In this document: positions 61,601 to 64,000 of the stretch, one piece after another
Numbering within the stretch: position 1 is the stretch's first letter
How the letters are laid out: every line of letters starts with the position of its first letter
Source of the DNA: Caenorhabditis remanei
Lineage: Eukaryota > Nematoda > Chromadorea > Rhabditida > Rhabditidae
NCBI RefSeq assembly: GCF_010183535.1
Contig: NC_071328.1
Location: 15,314,001 to 15,378,000 of the forward strand
Reading direction: 5' to 3'
Length of the DNA stretch: 64,000 bases
Program-made: the position numbers and the translations under genes
Notes under the pieces: model-generated
Told to the model about the DNA's origin: nothing
The model's database searches: none
What the model saw: only the letters and a program-made list of their open reading frames with translations

Positions 61601-62700
61601 GAGAGTTTGGAGAGTGGAACCGAGAAGGCGGAGCTTCAGAAGAGAGTTGGGGAGACGTCGAGACGATGGGCGGCGATAAGGAAGACTACTAATGATATTG
61701 GGTGAGAAAATCAAAATAAAATTGGTCGACAATAAAAAATTTGAAAAAAAAAATGACGGCAAATTTCTAATTCGACATTATTCATAATTTTTTTGTTTAA
61801 TAATATATCGACAAATTTGTAATTTTTGTCGATAAATAATAAGCCGATAACATTTTGTCGACAGTAAGACATTTTTGACATTTTTCATCATGTCGATAAA
61901 ATCTTTGATTCAACTTTTCTTGTCGACACGAATTTATCGACAGATTCGAGAATGTCGATTTTTTCGATAATTTTATTCAAAATGACTCAAAAAATTTATC
62001 GAGAAAGATGTCGACATTGACATTATCGATAATTTATCGGTTTGTCGATAATAGAAATTTTCAAATTTTAGATTTTTTCGATAAAATTTTTGAGTCGACA
62101 TTTTTTTTATCGTTAATCCGCCAGTTGATCGTTAATAGAAAACTAAAGAAAAATAATTGTCGATAAAATCTTTGGGTCGATAAATTGTCCAATTTTGCGT
62201 TATCGATTATTTTTCTGTTTGTCGATAATAAGCGCCGCAGGCATCCCAGCCGGTTCTAGCGCCGCAGACACCCCAGCCGATTCTAGCGCCGCAGGCACCC
62301 CAGCCGATTCTAGCGCCGCAGGCACCCCAGACGGTTCTAGCACCGCAGGCACCCCAGACGATAAGGTGCCTACTTTTGTCGATAAAAACCAACAAATCTT
62401 GCAGAGAACGCCTCGAGAAAGCGGAACAAGAATGGGAGAAGCTGTCCGACGGGCTCGCCGACCTCCTCTCCTGGATCGAGACCAAAAAACAGAAGATAGT
62501 CGAAGAACAACCGATTGGTGGAAGTCTATCAGCTGTCATGCAACAATCCGCTTTCGTCAAAACTCTTCAAAGAGAAATGGAGTCGAAAAACGGTGTCTAT
62601 AAGAGTACTGTAGCCGATGCGCATAGCTTCTTGATGCAACACGACTTGAGACCGAAACTACACAGTCCACATGTCTTGGATGATGATTATGAGGAAGGAG
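27251..62700 (+). CDS. dys-1: dystrophin orthologue DYS-1, 31 exons, 3' end beyond window
   Basis: Dystrophin links cortical F-actin to the dystrophin-glycoprotein complex at the muscle membrane. The start MLFSGASTAKPKKDEKKDKK and the following CH domains match C. elegans DYS-1 closely (recognised from memory). Exon starts and ends: 27251-27320, 28307-28626, 29931-30055, 30734-30849, 35206-35294, 35612-35803, 36355-36776, 37621-37798, 38645-39615, 41021-41555, 43560-43851, 44429-44529, 45753-45956, 46009-46092, 46169-46201, 46321-46431, 47348-47904, 48966-49728, 50073-50235, 50953-51548, 52802-52945, 52991-53089, 53973-54047, 55380-55834, 56783-57182, 58155-58274, 58321-58752, 60137-60394, 60458-60555, 61339-61701, 62405-62700. 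All phases agree, giving about 2,887 residues of an expected 3,670 or so. No frameshift was seen. Confidence 0.94.
27321..28306. repeat. dys-1 intron 1: GGCCTAGA palindromic array
   Basis: From 27,470 to 28,205, alternating units of GAAGTTGATGGCCTAGAAA and its inverted form, with spacers holding AGTTAGGCCACGGACC and ACAGTTTTCAGAATTCAAAA. Nothing else seen. Confidence 0.75.
28627..29930. repeat. dys-1 intron 2: minisatellite, TIR insertion and hairpin arms
   Basis: The 27-bp minisatellite (28,660-28,808 and 29,177-29,215) is split by a 360-bp insertion listed separately. Reversed and forward arms occur at 29,255-29,395 and 29,430-29,510, a forward arm at 29,675-29,755, and more minisatellite at 29,798-29,890. 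Confidence 0.75.
28809..29168. mobile_element. hAT-like non-autonomous element (MITE) with 8-bp TSD
   Basis: Ends are CAGGGTTGGGAAATTCCGGG at 28,809 and its reverse complement finishing in CCCAACCCTG at 29,168. The 8 bases CTAAAATC directly flank both ends (28,801-28,808 and 29,169-29,176). The 360-bp element has GGGCC-rich subterminal repeats and an AT-rich centre, and encodes nothing. CAGGG-type ends plus an 8-bp duplication are hAT hallmarks. It landed inside a minisatellite unit. Confidence 0.85.
29931..35294 (+). CDS. dys-1: dys-1 exons 3-5: second CH domain
   Basis: Exons 29931-30055, 30734-30849 and 35206-35294 encode CH2, residues about 131-240. It opens LSEAIKQWCIEVMSSYEEID, then DFTSSFRDGHAFNYLIHSY, the AIDRIENAFGVAEKTWNVPR helix and LLSPKDLHSEHLDSHSVLCY. 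These correspond to the actin-binding domain of dystrophins. The two internal introns are 678 and 4,356 bp, and the long one is repeat-filled. Confidence 0.93.
30056..30733. repeat. dys-1 intron 3: hairpin arms and tRNA-like module B
   Basis: Module B at 30,241-30,315 ends in GGTTCGATCCCGC and a T run. Forward arms lie at 30,360-30,440 and 30,555-30,615, and a reversed arm near 30,470-30,530. Confidence 0.65.
30850..35205. repeat. dys-1 intron 4 (4.4 kb): mixed repeats
   Basis: No exon needed here. Contents: a CT-rich stretch with runs of C (30,988-31,030), a hairpin element at 31,388-31,581, a repeated CCGTGTACTCCTCGAGGACA block (32,100; 32,284; 32,427), more C runs at 32,598, module B at 33,268-33,343, a tRNA-like module A at 34,121-34,199, an AT-rich stretch near 34,430, and AAATGTC/AAACGTC-type words at 34,735-35,100. 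Confidence 0.65.
35295..35611. repeat. dys-1 intron 5: GTAAATCGACAC repeat and minisatellite
   Basis: Five imperfect copies of CCGTAAATCGACAC (35,325-35,445), about 25-30 bp apart, then about five minisatellite units (35,449-35,580). Confidence 0.7.
35612..35803 (+). CDS. dys-1: dys-1 exon 6: Gln/Ala/Ser-rich linker
   Basis: 64 codons, in phase. A helix-like NELEAQQIQQQKAAAALLAA run is followed by a Ser/Pro/Gln-rich stretch (SQPSTSSSSALQIPPQTPP) and AQQAMLDRGKSFEQQ. It separates the actin-binding domain from the rod, comparable to hinge 1 of vertebrate dystrophin. Confidence 0.9.
35804..36354. repeat. dys-1 intron 6: hairpin element carrying tRNA-like module A
   Basis: Textbook case: forward arm 35,842-35,918, a CAGAGGAAAGCTAGAAAACTC stretch, reversed module A at 36,005-36,083, then reversed arm 36,230-36,313. 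The element fills nearly the whole intron. Confidence 0.8.
36355..37798 (+). CDS. dys-1: dys-1 exons 7-8: start of the spectrin-like rod
   Basis: Exon 7 (422 bp) opens with a Ser/Lys-rich piece (SRKSSSSSQKSGKSKKMRRE), then the helical repeat with VLTWLLEAEDELVTLTQMP and LVNTRWEALREQAMQEQAV. Exon 8 (178 bp) continues with ELDTISQWLDATELEIESFG and LHTKFQQKLNDFQETIDKLE. The W....L..AE..L and W..L....... spacing is the spectrin-repeat pattern. Confidence 0.92.
36777..37620. repeat. dys-1 intron 7: hairpin arms, mixed AT-rich DNA
   Basis: Forward arm at 37,003-37,080 and a reversed, shortened arm at 37,505-37,580. Between them are unassigned AT-rich DNA and a GAGACGCAGAGAAACAAG stretch. Confidence 0.55.
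37799..38644. repeat. dys-1 intron 8: hairpin element with module A, then minisatellite
   Basis: Forward arm 37,817-37,895, module A at 38,049-38,128 (TGGCTCAGGGGG to GGTTCGAGTCC, T run), reversed arm 38,260-38,325, then minisatellite units at 38,408-38,612. Confidence 0.8.
38645..39615 (+). CDS. dys-1: dys-1 exon 9: rod, about three spectrin-like repeats
   Basis: Largest exon here (971 bp, residues about 505-828). It begins VDEENDASVATLEDALSGVS and shows repeat signatures RWGHVCEWAEKRAAKLDGLA, NLSDWLTARENELMTGLKSA, ITQRWDNLVARIEEHGKTLV and PLQEWSERFEVSRKRDD. Long heptad-rich helices predominate. It ends at an AA|GTGAGT donor, phase 2. Confidence 0.92.
39616..41020. repeat. dys-1 intron 9: module A, hairpin element, minisatellite
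   Basis: Forward arm 39,722-39,805, reversed module A at 39,940-40,018, an unassigned AT-rich part to 40,490, a hairpin element at 40,499-40,750 with GA-rich loop, and three minisatellite units at 40,878-40,950. Confidence 0.7.
41021..41555 (+). CDS. dys-1: dys-1 exon 10: rod segment with acidic stretch
   Basis: 535 bp, residues about 828-1006. Helical VINELSQLPVAERLSRIDKL is followed by KGLEIAGKRLAALKIEEKPI, an acidic VEEAQEPEAERHVKFTEEKM region and SPISEASILEELDGAWSPVG, then another charged helix. It may include a non-repeat hinge. Confidence 0.9.
41556..43559. repeat. dys-1 intron 10 (2 kb): both tRNA-like modules, minisatellite, LINE tail
   Basis: Forward arm 41,570-41,640, minisatellite 41,728-41,815, reversed module A 41,866-41,944, forward arm 42,395-42,470, a LINE 3' fragment (listed separately), module B 42,885-42,954, forward arm 42,995-43,075, module A 43,232-43,311 and a reversed arm at 43,437-43,515. 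Confidence 0.75.
42651..42884 (+). mobile_element. 3' end of a non-LTR retrotransposon (LINE), 5'-truncated
   Basis: About 230 bp interrupting a module-B repeat between GCTAAG and AAGGTCTCGG. One frame reads NCWNELPEHVFPVKISSRCF, then KSNIAKLNLTKYLTLNTHT and a stop. WNxLP is typical of the C-terminus of LINE-encoded reverse transcriptase proteins. It ends in CAAATAAATAAATAAA, a short simple-repeat tail. No reverse transcriptase domain remains; dead. Confidence 0.7.
43560..44529 (+). CDS. dys-1: dys-1 exons 11-12: rod
   Basis: Exon 11 (292 bp) reads EIERSLDRLQASDLEIANLV, then AALRKEAERTAEKMLSMDD and IEKLAKRWNQLDLDLEDNLR. Exon 12 (101 bp) reads RLREGEEALNEIKSAIESKR with ETAAESLD. Charged helices with the RWNQL signature of spectrin repeats. 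Residues about 1007-1137. Confidence 0.9.
43852..44428. repeat. dys-1 intron 11: hairpin arms
   Basis: Forward arm pieces at 43,870-43,912 and 44,010-44,092; the rest is AT-rich and unassigned. Confidence 0.5.
44530..45752. repeat. dys-1 intron 12: hairpin arms, module A, module B fragment
   Basis: Reversed and forward arms at 44,672-44,810, reversed module A at 44,935-45,013, reversed arm 45,168-45,245, a reversed and truncated module-B flank near 45,338-45,360, and arms at 45,508-45,650 facing each other. Confidence 0.7.
45753..46431 (+). CDS. dys-1: dys-1 exons 13-16: clustered small exons of the rod
   Basis: Exons 45753-45956, 46009-46092, 46169-46201 and 46321-46431, all phase 0, are separated by compact introns of 52, 76 and 119 bp. 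Exon 13 carries HLESSLDNISSLFGEIGSLP. Exon 14 is NWSVRIGFLLQARKSADISA and onward. Exon 15 is only 11 codons (EDLGNEAELIP). Exon 16 holds KLSREFEEWSAKLKEMNSLA. The introns here have escaped repeat insertion. Confidence 0.88.
46432..47347. repeat. dys-1 intron 16: hairpin element with module A, minisatellite
   Basis: Forward arm 46,612-46,690, module A 46,848-46,928, reversed arm 47,058-47,120, forward arm 47,145-47,195, and degenerate minisatellite 47,218-47,330. Confidence 0.7.
47348..47904 (+). CDS. dys-1: dys-1 exon 17: rod
   Basis: 557 bp, residues about 1281-1467. DSMTELRRKFNEFKRPKGFE and LEKVLTTLSNVEMGLDDTTG, then MLDGAQEKWKDLTETREQL and IERFLEEMETRLDRYAASDR. Helical throughout with the EKWKDL spectrin-type Trp. 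Ends phase 2 at AA|GTGAGC. Confidence 0.9.
47905..48965. repeat. dys-1 intron 17: hairpin arms enclosing module A and a GACGCGTTTT array
   Basis: Forward arm 47,921-48,003, module A 48,121-48,201, then about eleven units with CTGGGGCG.CTTTGACGCG and TTTT at 48,270-48,805, 40-60 bp apart, and a reversed arm 48,833-48,911. Confidence 0.75.
48966..49728 (+). CDS. dys-1: dys-1 exon 18: rod, about two spectrin-like repeats
   Basis: 763 bp, residues about 1467-1721. ERAIKIANDVLSLKRLRADA leads into NSWCRTIQEMSEDDESALLE, then LNQKWKALEEKSSRDKTPKQ and LFDLFKNLETHLDFNGASPV. It finishes with IEKLDELANKIERVETELDR. Spectrin-type Trp residues occur in CRTIQ- and QKWKAL-type contexts. Confidence 0.92.
49729..50072. 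repeat. dys-1 intron 18: one arm and a clean minisatellite
   Basis: Forward arm 49,770-49,850, then seven nearly identical 27-bp units at 49,868-50,055, the most uniform array in the window. Confidence 0.85.
50073..51548 (+). CDS. dys-1: dys-1 exons 19-20: rod end and a long Thr/Glu-rich hinge
   Basis: Exon 19 (163 bp) is DIDSFLLVLDVFTDRNLDDV and onward. Exon 20 (596 bp) starts with a helix (TTLDKLRNRIESLEARLATT), then becomes low-complexity: EQKPTEPAPEVTEAEKSSPD, SEAATTVANKDTVAKDTVAS and a Pro/Thr/Glu stretch. Two direct GGCCACGCCCACTCA copies encode a repeated EATPTQE. It is most likely a flexible hinge within the rod. Residues about 1722-1974. Confidence 0.9.
50236..50952. repeat. dys-1 intron 19: AC/TG-rich low-complexity tract with strand switch
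   Basis: Bases 50,375-50,620 are rich in TTTTGGGTATTTTTGGG words; 50,625-50,860 are rich in CCCCAAAAACCC and TACCCAAAAA words, roughly complementary. TCAGTGTAACTTTTTGG words follow at 50,875-50,935. No gene. Confidence 0.6.
51549..52801. repeat. dys-1 intron 20: modules A and B with hairpin arms
   Basis: Forward arm 51,550-51,635, reversed module A 51,751-51,831, a truncated reversed arm near 51,990, forward arm 52,245-52,315, module B 52,466-52,541, then a complete minimal hairpin element at 52,583-52,784. Confidence 0.75.
52802..54047 (+). CDS. dys-1: dys-1 exons 21-23: small rod exons
   Basis: Exon 21 (144 bp) is DTKLPPPVPDSDTEIASMFE, then FPFDYLDNAEHDLK. Exon 22 (99 bp) is KTLTRLESCERTLAQNEMTI. 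Exon 23 (75 bp) is MLRQMALQRKDKLPKFNEEW then NAMQE. All are phase 0. The donor after exon 23 reads GAG|GTTTAG, so reading through gives an immediate stop; exon 21 uses a similar GTTTGA donor. Splicing to exon 24 is assumed because the rod continues in phase. Confidence 0.85.
53090..53972. repeat. dys-1 intron 22: GGCCTAGA palindromic array
   Basis: From 53,115 to 53,850, alternating inverted units with TTCTAGGCCACCAACTTC and GAAGTTGGTGGCCTAGAAA, the same family as in introns 1, 24, 25 and 29. Confidence 0.8.
54048..55379. repeat. dys-1 intron 23: ACGCGTCAACGACG array, hairpin element, minisatellite
   Basis: 54,288-54,935 holds about twelve units with AAAACGCGTCAACGACGCCC, the reverse complement of the intron 17 array. 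Then a hairpin element at 55,013-55,203, another forward arm at 55,205-55,260 and three minisatellite units at 55,278-55,358. The first 230 bases are unassigned. Confidence 0.75.
55380..55834 (+). CDS. dys-1: dys-1 exon 24: rod
   Basis: 455 bp, residues about 2081-2232. LILNADSLVDEAERYESDQI, then LGELRKRVSAAEGPVIDLVK, KLSQLVPRMQDDSPKSQNIR and MMKWCELAEKEASQNVNSLD. Helical with KWCELAEKE as a repeat-type motif. Ends phase 2. Confidence 0.91.
55835..56782. repeat. dys-1 intron 24: GGCCTAGA palindromic array
   Basis: Units from 55,930 to 56,700. One stretch of about 170 bases (around 55,928-56,015 and 56,208-56,310) is nearly identical between two copies, so part of the array duplicated recently. 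Confidence 0.8.
56783..57182 (+). CDS. dys-1: dys-1 exon 25: rod
   Basis: 400 bp, residues about 2232-2365. TDMVQLEMAKNMIIPSLKGD, then LRRHFSETAKRVAMVRDELS, DAHKWVATSRDTCDAFWTDI and a final helix with VEAVLRDVERLKASIGDVKK. Confidence 0.91.
57183..58154. repeat. dys-1 intron 25: GGCCTAGA palindromic array
   Basis: From 57,195 to 58,130, about a dozen units, mostly in one orientation, with AAAAGTTAGGCCACGGACC spacers. No exon within. Confidence 0.8.
58155..58752 (+). CDS. dys-1: dys-1 exons 26-27: rod and Ser/acidic hinge
   Basis: Exon 26 (120 bp): RVVQVLTETATTIADCHDLP. A 46-bp intron separates it from exon 27 (432 bp). Exon 27 has a low-complexity part (KQSSSSSSNKTPSAGGDSEN, then an acidic EQSEEDQKIYSRESS) and a rod part with HTRHWLHDVERDASNTVDLA and ELWQNIQGIIDEIRLRSVQV. 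A second hinge-like region. Residues about 2366-2549. Confidence 0.9.
58753..60136. repeat. dys-1 intron 27: loaded and minimal hairpin elements
   Basis: Arm, minisatellite, inverted arm at 58,900-59,190; forward and reversed arms at 59,210-59,390; one ACGCGTCAACGGAGCGCC unit near 59,694; minimal hairpin element at 59,891-60,096. Confidence 0.75.
60137..60555 (+). CDS. dys-1: dys-1 exons 28-29: rod
   Basis: Exon 28 (258 bp): LTEMRRTIENCEKRCLILNQ, then ARNEMEAWLKSANDVIGERR and LERVVAQLNERKDKMQEINT. A 63-bp intron follows. Exon 29 (98 bp): AHKIVDTYTKDEAHNLSHLL and MSWTKFND. Residues about 2550-2668. Confidence 0.91.
60556..61338. repeat. dys-1 intron 29: GGCCTAGA palindromic array
   Basis: Units from 60,570 to 61,290 in both orientations, as in introns 1, 22, 24 and 25. 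Confidence 0.8.
61339..62700 (+). CDS. dys-1: dys-1 exons 30-31: last rod exons in the window
   Basis: Exon 30 (363 bp): IRIRRAVLEASLRSRRDFHS, then ALSEFEMWLGRQEENCSKLA and TSRRWAAIRKTTNDIG. Exon 31 (296 bp): ERLEKAEQEWEKLSDGLADL, LLSWIETKKQKIVEEQPIGG, ending in HSPHVLDDDYEEGG with one base left over (phase 1). The motif W..L.....DLLSWI is a strong spectrin-repeat signature. The WW, EF-hand and ZZ parts must lie to the right. Confidence 0.92.
61702..62404. repeat. dys-1 intron 30: GTCGATAA-rich tract and minisatellite
   Basis: From 61,722 to 62,232, TCGATAA, GTCGACA and similar words recur more than 20 times in both orientations. Five minisatellite units follow at 62,231-62,360. Confidence 0.7.
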
Positions 62701-64000
62701 GTAAGATTTTTTGTGTAGATCAAAAGTAAAACAGCTTCATTTTTGTAGTTGACAACTTTTTGATAGCTCCTCCCACTTTTGAGATATGCGCCTTTAAAGA
62801 TGAGCACTTGGCGCCACTTCGGCTTAAAAGTACCTGTCTTTAAAGGCGCATAGCTCAAAAGTGAGAGGAGCTATCAAAAAGTTGTCAACTATAAAAATAA
62901 AGATCTTGATTTGATCTACCAGAATATATAAAACACTGAAAATTGATCAATTAGGAATTCAGTGACGGGCTTCTCAGACTTGGTCAATTTCCAAAAAATT
63001 CAACAAAAAACGTTTGAATTTTTTTTCTAAATTAAAATTTGAAAATAAAAACTCTATTTTCATAAATTATGTATAGTTGTCAATTCCAAAATATAAAATT
63101 TAGACATCTGGCGCACCTTTGACGCGTTTGGGACCTTATTATTTCATCTCAAGATTTGGGAATCTTTTGAAAAAATAGTTTTGAAAAAACTTAATTTTTA
63201 CAAATTCTATTTTTGAAATTTTTCTTTTTAAATTCAAAAGTTTCAAAAAGTCAAAATTTTGGCATCTGGCGCATCTTTGACGCGTGGTCGTTATCACCCA
63301 AACCTTGAGGCTGGCGTGCCTTTGGCGAGTTTCCATCCTAACTGACTTTTTTTTGACAAATTTTTGGGCTCCCATGCTCCGCGGAGCCCACATTGAGCCC
63401 GCCCTGGGAGCCGAGCTCCCATCAATTATTATTATATTACACACTTTTCCCCCGCGGAAAATTATAATTGTGTAGATCAAATAAAATCATTTCGATCTAC
63501 CCACAATTATAAATTTTTGTTCAATCAAAAGCTAGCTTACTACTATTTAATCATGAAAAAGAAAATCGAGGCTGCGAAAAAAGGTATTTTTCATTTTCGT
63601 AGATCAAATTTTTGAGCTGTAGATGGCCCAAAGCGCACCAGACGATTCTAGCGCTGTAGACACCCCAGCCGATTCTAGCGCCGCAGGCACCCCAGATGGT
63701 TTACGCGCCGCAGGCACCCCAGACGATTCTAGCGCCGCAGGCACCCCAGCCGTTTCTAGCGCCGCAGGCACCCCAGACGATTTATGCGCCGCAAGCACTC
63801 CAGACGATTTATGCGCCGCAGGCACCCCAGACGATTCTAGCGCCGCAGGCACCTCAGACGATTCTAGCGCCGCAGGCACCCCAGCCGATTCTAGCGCCGC
63901 AGGCACTCCAGCCGATATTAGCGCCGCAGGCATACCAGGACATTTTGCGCCGGAGGTGCGCCAGCTTATGGATTCTAACTCCCCAGGCATCAGAGCCAAA
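62701..64000. repeat. dys-1 intron 31 (incomplete): hairpin element, palindrome, minisatellite
   Basis: Minimal hairpin element 62,714-62,919. GGCGCACCTTTGACGCG-type units near 63,112 and 63,268. A GC-rich partly palindromic patch at 63,367-63,425 (GCTCCGCGGAGC). Minisatellite from 63,632 to about 63,990, some 13 units, the longest array here. No exon seen before the window ends. Confidence 0.75.

Noticed and set aside
63632..63995. Regular repeats resembling a CRISPR array
   Set aside because: The units are directly tandem with no unique spacers, and the organism is a nematode.
63604..63999. 131-codon repeat protein (ALESAGVPA units), with similar frames at 15,588, 28,678, 35,246, 49,855 and 62,195
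   Set aside because: The 27-bp minisatellite keeps all frames open on both strands; the arrays are in introns or intergenic DNA and lack starts or splice support.

Overview
The window reads as nematode DNA, most likely a Caenorhabditis species other than C. elegans. Evidence is 44-50 bp GT-AG introns ending in TTTTCAG, a nematode cuticle collagen, and most of an orthologue of C. elegans dys-1 (dystrophin) with introns heavily inflated by repeats. No bacterial features were seen.

Region 1 (1 to about 8.9 kb) is part of a Maverick/Polinton, a large virus-like DNA transposon. It carries an A32-like packaging ATPase, a small virion-type protein, a DDE integrase with one short intron, a small membrane protein, a penton-like minor capsid protein, a basic PX-type protein, the double-jelly-roll major capsid protein, an adenain-like cysteine protease and several small spliced ORFs. 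Most genes overlap or abut. No DNA polymerase B was found, so the element probably continues left of the window. Between capsid and protease lies a three-exon gene whose product resembles the C-terminal part of an Argonaute PAZ domain and lacks PIWI. This is the most striking item here.

Region 2 (about 8.9 to 22 kb) holds three full copies and one truncated copy of an unrecognised gene family. Their promoter blocks are copied too, and one copy sits beside a 0.9 kb long inverted repeat. A three-exon cuticle collagen lies among them on the minus strand. Its two introns hold eight copies of one short motif in both orientations.

Region 3 (about 22 to 27 kb) is repeat-rich, with a 44-base poly-C tract. 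It ends in a small two-exon minus-strand gene, head-to-head with dys-1 and 209 bp from it.

Region 4 (27.2 to 62.7 kb and beyond) is dys-1. I placed 31 exons whose splice phases all agree. They encode about 2,887 residues: two calponin-homology domains and then spectrin-like rod. The WW/EF-hand/ZZ end lies to the right. Nearly all longer introns are filled by a few repeat families: a hairpin element with arms of about 85 bp and interchangeable contents (two tRNA-like modules or a 27-bp minisatellite), GGCCTAGA palindromic arrays, ACGCGTCAA arrays, an insertion with hAT-like ends and a LINE tail.
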